A DNA stretch of 64,000 nt from Pseudonocardiales bacterium (GTDB lineage Bacteria; Actinomycetota; Actinomycetes; Mycobacteriales; Pseudonocardiaceae), in contig JAFAUB010000031.1 in NCBI GenBank assembly GCA_019243635.1, positions 1-64,000 of the forward strand, written 5' to 3'. A program made the translations under genes and the position numbers. The notes beneath the pieces are model-generated. The model was given only the letters and a program-made list of their open reading frames with translations, had not been told where the DNA came from and did not search any database. The first letter of the stretch is position 1. The number at the start of each line of letters is the position of its first letter. Shown piece by piece: positions 38,504-47,128 of the stretch.

Positions 38504-39319
38504 ATGGCGAACTACTCCGCCGCCGATGTCAAGCGAATCCGGGACCTGACCGGCTCCGGGATGATGGACTGCAAGAAGGCGTTGGAAGAATCCGACGGCG
38601 ACTTCGACCGTGCGGTCGAGCTGCTCCGCATCAAGGGCGCGAAGGACGTCGGCAAACGGGCCGAGCGCACCACCGCCAATGGACTGGTGGCCGCCGAGGG
38701 CGGCGTGATGATCGAGCTCAACTGCGAGACCGACTTCGTGGCCAAGGGCGCCGACTTCCGGGAGCTTGCTGGCAGGATCCTCGCTGAGGCGATCCGGAGC
38801 CGGCCCGCCGACGCCGAGGCGCTCGCCCAGGCGCGGTGCAACGGTGGCACGGTGGACGACGCGGTGCGGGCGTTCTCGGCCAAGATCGGCGAGAAGCTGC
38901 AGCTGCGCCGGGTGGTGTCCTTCGACGGCGAGGTGGCCACCTACCTGCACCGTCGCGCCTCGGACCTGCCACCTGCGGTGGGCGTGCTGGTCGAGTATGA
39001 CGGGGGTTCGCTGGAGACCGCGCGTGCGGTGGCGATGCAGGTGGCCGCCATGAAGCCGCGCTATGTCACCCGGGAGGACGTGCCGGCCGACGTGCTGGCC
39101 GATGAACGGCGCATCGCGCAGGAGACCGCGCGGGAGGAGGGCAAGCCCGAGCAGGCGCTGCCGAAGATCGTCGAAGGCCGCGTCAACGGCTTCTTCAAGG
39201 ACACCGTATTGCTGGAGCAGTCCTCCGTGCAGGACTCCAAGAAGACCGTCAAGGCTGTTCTGGACGAGGCCGGGGTGAGCGTGCGGCGGTTCGCCCGCTT
39301 CGAGGTCGGCCAGGCCTGA
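38504..39319 (+). CDS. tsf: Elongation factor Ts
   Basis: EF-Ts exchanges GDP for GTP on EF-Tu. 271 residues, standard length. The N-terminal UBA-like domain and signature are clear ([20 protein letters not shown], then [17 protein letters not shown]), followed by [19 protein letters not shown] and the dimerisation core ending [11 protein letters not shown]. The start is ATG 38504. It lies between rpsB and pyrH in the conserved order, with 8 bp to pyrH. Confidence 0.97.
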   Translation: MANYSAADVKRIRDLTGSGMMDCKKALEESDGDFDRAVELLRIKGAKDVGKRAERTTANGLVAAEGGVMIELNCETDFVAKGADFRELAGRILAEAIRSRPADAEALAQARCNGGTVDDAVRAFSAKIGEKLQLRRVVSFDGEVATYLHRRASDLPPAVGVLVEYDGGSLETARAVAMQVAAMKPRYVTREDVPADVLADERRIAQETAREEGKPEQALPKIVEGRVNGFFKDTVLLEQSSVQDSKKTVKAVLDEAGVSVRRFARFEVGQA

Positions 39320-39326
39320 CGCGCCG

Positions 39327-40064
39327 ATGAACGCCGACCGGCTGGTGGGTCCCGGATACCGCAGAGTGCTCCTCAAGCTCGGCGGGGAGATGTTCGGTGG
39401 CGGTGGGGTCGGGGTGGACCCCGAGGTGGTGAAGGCTGTCGCGAGGCAGATCGCCGAGGTGGTCGCCGGCGGGATGCAGATGGCCGTGGTGATCGGCGGC
39501 GGGAACTTCTTCCGCGGCGAGGAGCTCCAGCAGCTCGGCCTGGAACGCTCCCGCGCCGACTACATGGGAATGCTCGGCACCGTGATGAACTGCCTGGCCC
39601 TGCAGGACTTCCTGGAGCGTGAACACAAGATCGACACTCGCGTGCAGACGGCCATCACGATGGTTCAGGTTGCCGAGCCCTACATTCCGCGCCAGGCCAT
39701 CCGGCACCTGGAGAAGGGCCGTGTGGTGATCTTCGGAGCCGGCGTGGGGATGCCTTACTTCTCCACCGACACCACCGGTGCCCAGCGGGCGCTGGAGATC
39801 GGTTGCGAGGTTCTCCTGATGGGCAAGGCGGTCGACGGAGTCTACACCGCCGACCCTAGGATCGATCCCTCGGCCACGATGTTCACCCACATCACCCATC
39901 GCGAGGTGCTTGAGCGCGGACTCAAAGTGGCGGACGCGACCGCTTTCAGCCTGTGCATGGACAACAAGCTGCCGATCATCGTGTTCAACCTGCTCACCGA
40001 GGGCAATATCGCTCGCGCGGTGCGGGGTGAGTCCATCGGAACCCTGGTCAGCACTGTGTCATAA
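39327..40064 (+). CDS. pyrH: Uridylate kinase
   Basis: UMP kinase converts UMP to UDP; it is hexameric and GTP-activated. 245 residues. Motifs: [20 protein letters not shown] (phosphate-binding), [51 protein letters not shown] and [16 protein letters not shown]. The start is ATG 39327 after the tsf stop with a short gap. It belongs to the rpsB-tsf-pyrH-frr-cdsA cluster. Confidence 0.97.
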   Translation: MNADRLVGPGYRRVLLKLGGEMFGGGGVGVDPEVVKAVARQIAEVVAGGMQMAVVIGGGNFFRGEELQQLGLERSRADYMGMLGTVMNCLALQDFLEREHKIDTRVQTAITMVQVAEPYIPRQAIRHLEKGRVVIFGAGVGMPYFSTDTTGAQRALEIGCEVLLMGKAVDGVYTADPRIDPSATMFTHITHREVLERGLKVADATAFSLCMDNKLPIIVFNLLTEGNIARAVRGESIGTLVSTVS

Positions 40065-40112
40065 CGGAGCATATCGGGTCATAACGGGTATTGGCTAGTA
40101 CAAGGAGCAGCC

Positions 40113-40670
40113 GTGATCGACGACACCCTTCTCGACGCCGAGGACAAGATGGAGAAGGCCGTGGCGGTGGCCAAGGAGGACCTGGCCACGGTACGGACCG
40201 GCCGTGCCAGCCCCTCGATGTTCTCCAAGATCGTCGTGGACTACTACGGCTCGGCCACCCCATTGATCCAACTGGCCAGCGTGACGGTCCCGGAGGCCCG
40301 GATGGCCGTGATCAGGCCCTATGACCCCGGCCAGCTCCGGCCCATGGAGAAGGCGATCCGGGACTCCGACCTGGGCGTCAACCCCACCAATGACGGCGTG
40401 ATCATCCGGGTGGTCATCCCGCAGCTGTCCCAGGAACGCCGCCGAGACCTGGTCAAGGTGGCGCATACCAAGGGAGAGGACGCCAAGGTATCCATTCGCA
40501 ACATCCGTCGCAAGGCCAAGGAAGCGCTCACCCGTATCTCTCGCGAGGGCGAGGCTGGTGAGGACGACGTGACACGGGCAGAGAAGGAACTCGAGGTCGT
40601 CACTCACCGGTACGTGGGGCAGGTCGACGAGCTCGTCAAGCACAAGGAATCCGAACTGCTCGAGGTCTGA
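40113..40670 (+). CDS. frr: Ribosome recycling factor
   Basis: RRF splits post-termination ribosomes with EF-G. 185 residues, canonical. GTG 40113 follows AAGGAG. The signature is complete: [20 protein letters not shown] at the N-terminus, and the three-helix bundle with [20 protein letters not shown] and [20 protein letters not shown]. The 48-base gap from pyrH carries two TCATAACGG direct repeats without clear meaning. The cdsA start abuts the stop. Confidence 0.97.
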   Translation: MIDDTLLDAEDKMEKAVAVAKEDLATVRTGRASPSMFSKIVVDYYGSATPLIQLASVTVPEARMAVIRPYDPGQLRPMEKAIRDSDLGVNPTNDGVIIRVVIPQLSQERRRDLVKVAHTKGEDAKVSIRNIRRKAKEALTRISREGEAGEDDVTRAEKELEVVTHRYVGQVDELVKHKESELLEV

Positions 40671-41549
40671 GTGGCTGCCAGCGGACTGCCTGAGCGTCCC
40701 CACTCCGCTGTGCACCCGGCTGAGCGGCCCCATATCCGACGGGCGGGCCGGAACCTGTGGGCGGCGATCGCCGTCGGGCTGCTGATGGGCGCCGGGATCC
40801 TGGTGGCGCTGTTCACTGTGCGACAGGTGTTCATCGGGATCGTGGCCGCCGCGGTGGCGGTGTCCAGCTGTGAGCTGGCCGGGGCATTGCGCCGAACCGA
40901 TGTCCGGGTCTCGCTGCCACCGGTCCTCCTCGGCGGGCAGGCGATGGTGTGGCTGGCCTGGCCGCTCGGCCGGGACGGGATACTCGTCGCGTTTGTGATC
41001 ACTGCGCTGGTCTGCCTGGTGTGGCGCTTCCCCCGGGGTGCGGCGGGCTACGTCCGCGACGTCAGCGCGTCGGTGTTCAGCACCGCCTACGTGGCGGGAC
41101 TCGCCGCTTTCGCGACGTTGCTGGTGGTTCCCGCCGACGGCGCGGCGCGGGTCTTGTGCCTGATGCTCGCCGGGGTGGCCTCGGACATCGGTGGCTATGC
41201 CACCGGCGTGCTGGGCGGGCGCCACCTGATGGCGCCTTCGATCAGTCCGAAGAAGTCCTGGGAGGGCTTCATCGGATCGTTGGTGGTCGGGACCGCCGCG
41301 GGTGCTCTGTCGGTGACCTTTCTGCTGGGTGGCCAGCCGTGGCGTGGGGTGGTGTTCGGGGCGGCGATCGTGCTCACCGCGACCGGAGGGGATCTGGTCG
41401 AGTCACTGATCAAGCGAGATCTCGGCGTCAAGGACATGGGCACCGTGCTGCCCGGCCACGGCGGGTTGATGGACCGGATCGACTCGCTGCTGCCCTCGGC
41501 GGTCGTGTCCTGGCTGCTGCTGAGCCTGCTCGTCCCGGTCGGCGGCTGA
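40671..41549 (+). CDS. cdsA: Phosphatidate cytidylyltransferase
   Basis: CdsA makes CDP-diacylglycerol, the precursor of phosphatidylglycerol, cardiolipin and phosphatidylinositol. 292 residues with about eight membrane helices. The family signature is at the C-terminus (LIKRDLGVKDMGTVLPGHGG, then MDRIDSLLPS). GTG 40671 follows directly after the frr TGA, so translation is coupled. The first ~25 residues are hydrophilic and may be cytoplasmic. Confidence 0.95.
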   Translation: MAASGLPERPHSAVHPAERPHIRRAGRNLWAAIAVGLLMGAGILVALFTVRQVFIGIVAAAVAVSSCELAGALRRTDVRVSLPPVLLGGQAMVWLAWPLGRDGILVAFVITALVCLVWRFPRGAAGYVRDVSASVFSTAYVAGLAAFATLLVVPADGAARVLCLMLAGVASDIGGYATGVLGGRHLMAPSISPKKSWEGFIGSLVVGTAAGALSVTFLLGGQPWRGVVFGAAIVLTATGGDLVESLIKRDLGVKDMGTVLPGHGGLMDRIDSLLPSAVVSWLLLSLLVPVGG

Positions 41550-41551
41550 CG

Positions 41552-42280
41552 GTGACCGACTCGGGCGTGCTGGCCAGCCCCAACATCTGGAACTGGCCCG
41601 AGGTCTACGAGCGGGAGAACCAGGCGGTCGACGCCGACGGGGCGCTGTGGGTGGCATTGGCCGACCGGGTCGACTGGGATGGCGCCGACGTCGTCGACGT
41701 CGGCTGCGGGGACGGGTTTCACCTGCCTCGGTTCGCCGAGCGGGCCCGCGGCGTGGTCGGGGTGGAGCCACACCCTCCGCTGGTGACCCGCGCCCGTCGA
41801 CGGGTCCGCGCCCTGCCCAACGTCTCGGTGATCGCCGGTCGCGCCCAACGGCTGCCGCTGCCCGACTCCAGCGCCGACCTGGTGCATGCCCGCGTCGCCT
41901 ACTTCTTCGGCCCAGGCTGCGAACGGGGCCTGGCCCAGGCGCGACGGGTGCTGCGCCCTGGCGGGACCATGGTCGTGATCGACCTGGACGGTACCCACGC
42001 CCCCTATGGCGAGTGGTTGTGCGCGGCGGCACCGCGCTACCGGCCCGCCACTGTCGAGGCGTTCTTCGCCGCCCAGGGCTTCGACTGCCGCCGGGTGGAC
42101 ACCGTCTGGCGCTTCCGCGATCGCGGTGACCTGGAGGCCGCGCTGCGCATCGAGTTCACTCCCGAGGTGGCGGCGCGGGCGATCGCGGCGACTCCGGGGC
42201 TGACCATCCCCGTCCGCTACCGTCTACATCTGCGCCGCGAGCCCACTGGTCTTGCCATGGGACGATGGACAGCGCGATGA
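41552..42280 (+). CDS. SAM-dependent class I methyltransferase
   Basis: 242 residues from GTG 41552, two bases after the cdsA stop. Motif I is [15 protein letters not shown], with an acidic residue ending strand 2 ([11 protein letters not shown]) and the later post-motif [20 protein letters not shown] and [14 protein letters not shown]. This resembles methyltransferase-11 type small-molecule enzymes. The substrate is unknown. Between cdsA and rlmN this gene is commonly conserved in actinomycetes. Its stop overlaps the rlmN start (ATGA). Confidence 0.88.
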   Translation: MTDSGVLASPNIWNWPEVYERENQAVDADGALWVALADRVDWDGADVVDVGCGDGFHLPRFAERARGVVGVEPHPPLVTRARRRVRALPNVSVIAGRAQRLPLPDSSADLVHARVAYFFGPGCERGLAQARRVLRPGGTMVVIDLDGTHAPYGEWLCAAAPRYRPATVEAFFAAQGFDCRRVDTVWRFRDRGDLEAALRIEFTPEVAARAIAATPGLTIPVRYRLHLRREPTGLAMGRWTAR

Positions 42281-43395
42281 CTGCGCTGCCCTTGGTGTTC
42301 CAGGCCCCGCGCCGGGGCATGCCGCCGCGTCACCTTGCTGACCTCGACCGCGGCCAACGCCGTACCGCGGTGAGGGAGCTGGGCGAGCCGGCATTTCGCG
42401 CCGACCAGCTGGCCCGACACTACTTCGCGCGGCTGAGCACTGATCCGGCCGCGATGACCGACCTGCCCGCGTCGAGCCGGGACCGGCTGGTGGCGGCGCT
42501 GCTGCCGGAGCTGGCCACCCCGCTGCGGCACATCTGCTGTGACGGTGGCACGACCCGAAAGACGCTGTGGCGTGCGGCGGACGGGGCGCTGTCGGAAAGC
42601 GTGCTGATGCGCTACCCCGACCGGACCACGGTGTGTGTCTCCAGCCAGGCCGGCTGTGGGATGGCGTGCCCGTTCTGCGCCACCGGGCAGAGTGGGCTGA
42701 CCCGCAACCTGTCCACCGCGGAGATCGTCGACCAGGTGCGCGCCGCCGCAGCCGCGATGCGCGACGGCGAGCTGGCCGGCGGTCCCGGCCGGCTGTCCCA
42801 CGTCGTGTTCATGGGCATGGGCGAGCCGCTGGCCAACTACCAGCGAGTGGTCGCCGCCCTCAGCCGGATCACCCACCCCGCACCGGACGGGCTGGGTCTG
42901 TCCCAGCGGTCGGTGACGGTGTCCACGGTGGGCCTGGTGCCGGCGATCCGGCGGCTGGCCGCCGAAGGACTGCGGGTCACGCTGGCGGTGTCGTTGCACA
43001 CCCCGGACGACGAGCTGCGGGACACCCTCGTCCCGGTCAACCGCCGCTGGAAGGTGGCCGAGGTACTCGACGCCTCGCGACACTACGCGGACACCACGGG
43101 GCGCCGGGTGTCCATCGAGTACGCGCTGATCCGGGACGTCAACGACCAGCCGTGGCGCGCCGAGCTGCTCGGCCGGCTGCTGCGTGAACGCCTCGGCGCC
43201 CTGGTGCACGTGAACCTCATCCCGCTCAACCCCACCCCAGGCAGCGAATGGGACGCCACCCCCCCGCTCGCACAGGAGCAGTTCATGGCGCGGGTCCGCG
43301 CGGCCGGAGTGCCCTGCACCATCCGAGACACCCGCGGCCGCGAGATCGCCGCCGCCTGCGGCCAACTCGCCGCGTCACCGCATTCAGCGGGCTGA
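42277..43395 (+). CDS. rlmN: 23S rRNA (A2503-C2)-methyltransferase RlmN
   Basis: A radical-SAM enzyme methylating A2503 of 23S rRNA and A37 of some tRNAs. ATG 42277, overlapping the previous stop by ATGA, gives 372 residues; an in-frame ATG at 42265 is also possible. The cluster-binding CxxxCxxC is [11 protein letters not shown]. Also present are [32 protein letters not shown], and [11 protein letters not shown]. The catalytic cysteine pair includes the one in [20 protein letters not shown]. The 3' end lies within a 21-bp terminator stem. Confidence 0.96.
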   Translation: MTALPLVFQAPRRGMPPRHLADLDRGQRRTAVRELGEPAFRADQLARHYFARLSTDPAAMTDLPASSRDRLVAALLPELATPLRHICCDGGTTRKTLWRAADGALSESVLMRYPDRTTVCVSSQAGCGMACPFCATGQSGLTRNLSTAEIVDQVRAAAAAMRDGELAGGPGRLSHVVFMGMGEPLANYQRVVAALSRITHPAPDGLGLSQRSVTVSTVGLVPAIRRLAAEGLRVTLAVSLHTPDDELRDTLVPVNRRWKVAEVLDASRHYADTTGRRVSIEYALIRDVNDQPWRAELLGRLLRERLGALVHVNLIPLNPTPGSEWDATPPLAQEQFMARVRAAGVPCTIRDTRGREIAAACGQLAASPHSAG

Positions 43396-44167
43396 GCGTG
43401 GTTATCAGGCGCCGTTCAGCACGCTCAGCCCGCTGAATGCGCAAGATCGACGACTGCGCTTCGGCGCCGGCGGCACGGTCTGGGAGCCGATGAGCTGGCT
43501 CGTCCGGTCTGAGCGGAAGATCGAATACTTCGGGGCGCGGATTCACATCCACCGCAGTACCGACCGCACGATGATCACCGTTCGACGGGCGCAGGCTAAA
43601 CCCCTCGGGCTGCCCAGTGGAGCTGGTGGTCGGGCGTCCGGACCGACGGGTCGTGCAGGTCTCGTCGAGCTGGTTGATCAGTGTTTCCAGGTGTGCCGCC
43701 GCTGGTGCGGATGCCGAACCGGTTGTAGTGGGGCTGCCCGACGCGTTGTGGCATGGCGGGCCGGCTGCGGGGCCGAAGCGGGGGACGCTCAACCGGCGGC
43801 CGGCCGGGGATCTAGTCGGGCAGCGCCGTGCGCCGACCGGGTCGGGGACCTCGTCCACAAATCGGCGACACAGGTCGATGAACTGGGCGCCGGGCATCCG
43901 CAGGGCCTGCTGGCACAGCTGCTCATAGCGGTCGGTCCCGGCATCGGTGAGCGCCACCCGGGCCACGGCCGACGGTTCCGGGTCGACCGGCATCACCAAC
44001 CCACCGGCGAGCAACCCGGCGAGCGCGCCCGCGACGTAGCCCGGTACCCGATGGCCGTTCTGCAGCCAACGGTCACCCACCTTCGCCACCCCACCGCCGC
44101 CGACCCGGCGCAGCGCGATCCACTCGTACACCTCAGCACCGGCCAACGGGGCAGGGTAGGCAGACAT
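43283..44167 (-). CDS. Hypothetical protein; N-terminal ~100 residues credible, C-terminal part doubtful
   Basis: ATG 44167 has a strong ribosome site (GGAGGA seven bases upstream). The first ~95 residues look like real coding sequence ([60 protein letters not shown]), possibly a small winged-helix-like or regulatory protein. Beyond ~residue 130 the composition turns to Pro/Ser/Thr/Arg-rich, and the frame runs through the rlmN terminator into rlmN, 294 residues in all. That suggests frameshift decay of the 3' half. It is divergent from the regulator remnant and RiPP genes. The function is not recognised. Confidence 0.45.
   Translation of the reverse strand: MSAYPAPLAGAEVYEWIALRRVGGGGVAKVGDRWLQNGHRVPGYVAGALAGLLAGGLVMPVDPEPSAVARVALTDAGTDRYEQLCQQALRMPGAQFIDLCRRFVDEVPDPVGARRCPTRSPAGRRLSVPRFGPAAGPPCHNASGSPTTTGSASAPAAAHLETLINQLDETCTTRRSGRPTTSSTGQPEGFSLRPSNGDHRAVGTAVDVNPRPEVFDLPLRPDEPAHRLPDRAAGAEAQSSILRIQRAERAERRLITTLSPLNAVTRRVGRRRRRSRGRGCLGWCRALRPRGPAP
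43380..43440 (+). terminator. Perfect 21-bp hairpin at the end of rlmN
   Basis: Bases 43380-43400 (beginning GCATTCAGCGGGCTGAGC) are the exact reverse complement of 43420-43440, with a 19-base loop. The rlmN TGA is inside the left arm. Stem length and position mark a strong terminator for the cdsA-methyltransferase-rlmN transcript and the boundary with the accessory island that follows. Confidence 0.85.
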
Positions 44168-44190
44168 CCGGCTCTCCTCCGTCGTGGTGG

Positions 44191-44704
44191 GTGACGTGCG
44201 CCCAGGCTGCTCTGGAGCTGCTGTTCGGTGAGCCGGTGGCGCGGCTGCTCGGGCCGCCGTACGGCACCGGGGCGGTCCTGCCGACCCGCCGCCGTGCCGG
44301 GGCTGCACCGGAGCGGGGCAGCGCGCGGACGGACTGGGAAGGGCAGGTGATCGCCATGAGCGCCGACCGGCTCGCGACTTCCTCACCTGTATCGAGGCGC
44401 CCAACGTCGGCGCGGGGATGCTCGATCAGTTGATCGATGACGTGCGTCGTCTGGTCACCGCCTACCAACAAGAGCTACTGCCCACCCTGCTCGGTGACCT
44501 GGTGGACACCCAGGATCGCGCCTTCGGGTTGCTGGAGGGGCGCCAGCGCCCGGCGCAGACCCGGACCTCTGTCTGATCGCCGGGATCGCCTGCGGGCTGA
44601 TGGCCGAGGCATCGCATGACCTCGATGCTCCCCATGATGCGATGACGCAGGCCCGAGTGGGCTACGCCTGCGCGGACAACGCCGACATCCCGTCACCCGA
44701 CAGC
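44191..44704 (+). pseudogene. Decayed XRE-family regulator, joined to the RiPP precursor
   Basis: Fragments in order: LLFGEPVARLLGPPYGTG and DWEGQVIAMSADR in one frame; then, after an indel near 44385, FLTCIEAPNVGAGMLDQL ... LPTLLGDLVDTQDRAFGLLE; then, after a 1-base loss near 44567 (CCCGGACC for expected CCCGGGACC), DLCLIAGIACGLMAEASHDL and MTQARVGYACADNA. This is the middle part of an actinomycete XRE-TPR regulator; the HTH and the C-terminal TPRs are gone. Its last frame runs straight into the precursor leader (SPDS-VRPWGL), implying a deletion that removed the precursor's own promoter and start. Confidence 0.8.
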
Positions 44705-44940
44705 GTGCGCCCGTGGGGACTACGCGGCATGAAGGTTCCGCCCAGCACCGGCCGACAGATCAGGATGTGGCGCTATGACCACGAAAGTCAAATGGCGTGG
44801 ACTGTGACGGAACACCATTGAACGAAACACGGATGGAGCAGCCGACTGCGGACAAGGTCACCTCAAGCGACGGTGACGAAGGACCGATGGAGGACTTCAT
44901 CTACGACTTCGCGCCAGATGCGCCGTTCCCGCCGGCATGA
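44705..44940 (+). pseudogene. Graspetide (ATP-grasp-modified RiPP) precursor with one-base frameshift
   Basis: Frame 1 from GTG 44705 gives MRPWGLRGMKVPPSTGRQIR and WRYDHESQMAW, then stops at 44820. The PWGLRxM leader motif marks the actinobacterial ATP-grasp target family. From 44791 the other frame reads NGVDCDGTPLNETR, then MEQPTADKVTSSDGDEGP and MEDFIYDFAPDAPFPPA, stopping at 44940. Adding one A to the AAA run at 44790-44792 fuses both into a 78-residue precursor. The core has hydroxyl donors (Thr, Ser-Ser) and many Asp/Glu for side-chain esters, and SDGDEG with an Asp-Gly pair. The stop overlaps the maturase start (ATGA). There is no ribosome site before GTG 44705. It could be dead, a sequencing slip, or read by -1 frameshifting. 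Confidence 0.75.
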
Positions 44941-45890
44941 CAGTCCTGATCCTCGCGAGTGATCTCGACGCGAACGCCGATGACATGATCACTGCACTCG
45001 ATGTGCGTGGGATGGCTGCCTGTCGAGTGAATACCGCGTGGTTTCCGGCGCAGCTGCGCCTGTCGGTCTCGCTGTGCAGGGGCCGTTGGTCCGGGCAGTT
45101 GCGCACACCTGCACACATCGTGGAACTCGAAGAGATCCACGATGTGTGGTACCGCAGCACGGAAGCATACCGAATGCCTGCCGTGCTCTCACCGGTTGAG
45201 CGCCATCATCGCCTCCGCGAGGCTAAGTACGGATTGGGCGGTGTGCTCGCCGGCCTGCCGGTGCTGTGGGTCAACCACCCGAGCCGTCTGGCGGATGCGG
45301 CATACAAGCCCGTGCAGCTCGTGCGTGCCCATGAGTGCGGGCTCTCCGTACCGGAGACGGTAATCACGAACGAGCCTGAGTCGGTGTGTTCTTTTGCCGC
45401 TGCCGGGCGGACCGTCACGAAACTGATGGGCGCGAACACAATTTCGGAGGAAGGCCGCCGCAAGCTGTCCTGGACTCGAGTGCTCGGCCCGGACGATCTC
45501 GATGATCTGCGGGGGCCCGAGGTCACCAGCCATCTGGTACAGCGCTGGGTTCCCCAATCCTTCGAGGTGCGCGTGGTCGTCATCGACGACCGCCGCACCG
45601 CAGTCAAGATCAAGGCCGGGAGTCCCGACTCCTCCGTCGACTGGCGATCCGATTACGCCGCTTGGACCTACGAGCTTATCGAGCCGCCCGACCACGTCGC
45701 CCACGTCATCCACGCGCTCATGTGCAGTTTCGACCTGATGTATGGGGCGTTGGATTTCATCGTCTCACCGGACGGTGAATGGGTCTTCCTGGAGGTCAAC
45801 ACGGGAGGCCAGTATGGGTGGCTTGAAGCCGCGACCGGTGTGCCGCTGACGGGGTGTCTGGCTGACGTCCTGGTGAAGGGGAAGCGGTGA
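44937..45890 (+). CDS. ATP-grasp ribosomal peptide maturase (graspetide synthetase)
   Basis: 317 residues, of the actinobacterial MvdC/MvdD-like maturase family that activates Asp/Glu side chains of a RiPP core and joins them to Thr/Ser (esters) or Lys (amides). The N-terminal pre-ATP-grasp part has LGGVLAGLPVLWVNHPSRLA and YKPVQLVRAHECGLSVPET; the ATP-binding core has KLMGANTISEEG and VQRWVPQSFEVRVVVID; the metal and ATP loop is FLEVNTGGQYGWLEAATGVPL. ATG 44937 overlaps the precursor stop by ATGA, and its own stop overlaps the methyltransferase start by GTGA. The reading frame is intact. Confidence 0.92.
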   Translation: MTVLILASDLDANADDMITALDVRGMAACRVNTAWFPAQLRLSVSLCRGRWSGQLRTPAHIVELEEIHDVWYRSTEAYRMPAVLSPVERHHRLREAKYGLGGVLAGLPVLWVNHPSRLADAAYKPVQLVRAHECGLSVPETVITNEPESVCSFAAAGRTVTKLMGANTISEEGRRKLSWTRVLGPDDLDDLRGPEVTSHLVQRWVPQSFEVRVVVIDDRRTAVKIKAGSPDSSVDWRSDYAAWTYELIEPPDHVAHVIHALMCSFDLMYGALDFIVSPDGEWVFLEVNTGGQYGWLEAATGVPLTGCLADVLVKGKR

Positions 45891-47116
45891 CCGCCCCATC
45901 CGCTGCCGACTGGGCTGCACGGGCGCAGCGGCTCGCCGACCTACTCGCCGCGCAAGGCGACGTACACCATCCCGCATGGCGCAGCGCCGTAGCCGCCGTA
46001 CCCCGCCACGTGTTCGTGCCCGGCGCCTACCGGCAAGATGACACCGGTACGTGGCAACCGGTGGACGTGACCTCTCCGGCCGGGCTGGATCTCGTCTACT
46101 CCCCGACGACTCTCCTCACGGCATTGGCTGATCGGGGAACGCACCAGGAATCCCTCCCCAGCAGCACCAAACCGGATCTCATGCTGCGCATGCTCGAAGC
46201 ACTCGATATCCACGACGGACATAAAGTGCTCGAAATCGGTACCGGCACCGGATACAACGCGGCAGTGCTCTCGCACCGGCTCGGTGCGAACCTGGTGTTC
46301 TCCGTCGACGTCGACACCGAGCTCGTCGACAGCGCCCGCCGGCGACTCCACAGGATCGGCTTTCGGCCGACCCTGGCGACCGCTGACGGCGCGGGCGGAC
46401 TACCGGGGCACGCCCCATTCGATCGGATCATCGCCACCTGCTCCGTGCCCACGGTACCTTGGGCCTGGGCCGAACAGCTTTGTGTCGGCGGCAGAATCCT
46501 GGTCGATGTCAAGGTGGCACCGGAGGCCGGCAACCTCGTCCTGCTGTACCGCCATCCCGACCGGCTGGAAGGTCGTTTCACCACCAGGTGCGGCTCGTTC
46601 ATGACCATGCGCCATCACCACGAGGACGCACCTGCGCCCCCACAACCCCGCAGCGAACACACCCGGCGGCGGACCACGACCATCCCGCCACATCCCTGGT
46701 GGGACCATCGCGTCAGCCGGCTGCTCGCCCAGTTCCAGGGACTACCCGCAGGCGTGCACATCGGGATGCACCTCGATCCAGACACTCGGCAACCGACCGC
46801 CAGCTTCCTGTCCGCCCCGGACGGGTGCTGGGCTACGGTCCGCCTCATCAGCAGCCGAGGCCACTACGACCTCATCGAAGGTGGACCCACAGCATTGTGG
46901 GACAGCGTCGAACGGGCCCACCAGGTATGGCTCGAGCACGAGCAGCCCGATTGGACCCGCTTCGGTCTCACCATCACCCGGTTACCGGTGATGACCTGTC
47001 CCCCTATGGACGCGGTCGCGCCGCCGGTCAGCGGGGACGGAGGAACGCATTTACCGCTCCGTCGGCTACCGACCCGTTACCGAGATGCTCACATCTCCTT
47101 AACACGATCATCATGA
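45887..47116 (+). CDS. PIMT-like O-methyltransferase of the graspetide system
   Basis: 409 residues. The first ~230 resemble protein-L-isoaspartate O-methyltransferase: VPRHVFVPGAYRQD, the SAM motif HKVLEIGTGTGYNAAVLSHR, VFSVDVDTELVDSARRRL, FDRIIATCSVPTVPWAW. The extra C-terminal ~150 residues are typical of the ATP-grasp-associated subgroup. In fuscimiditide-type graspetides such an enzyme methylates a core Asp, which cyclises to an aspartimide. The last ~40 residues (after FGLTITRLPV) look unlike the rest and may be altered. It is GTGA-coupled to the maturase. Confidence 0.88.
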   Translation: MTAPSAADWAARAQRLADLLAAQGDVHHPAWRSAVAAVPRHVFVPGAYRQDDTGTWQPVDVTSPAGLDLVYSPTTLLTALADRGTHQESLPSSTKPDLMLRMLEALDIHDGHKVLEIGTGTGYNAAVLSHRLGANLVFSVDVDTELVDSARRRLHRIGFRPTLATADGAGGLPGHAPFDRIIATCSVPTVPWAWAEQLCVGGRILVDVKVAPEAGNLVLLYRHPDRLEGRFTTRCGSFMTMRHHHEDAPAPPQPRSEHTRRRTTTIPPHPWWDHRVSRLLAQFQGLPAGVHIGMHLDPDTRQPTASFLSAPDGCWATVRLISSRGHYDLIEGGPTALWDSVERAHQVWLEHEQPDWTRFGLTITRLPVMTCPPMDAVAPPVSGDGGTHLPLRRLPTRYRDAHISLTRSS

Positions 47117-47128
47117 GACCCTGTCCTG

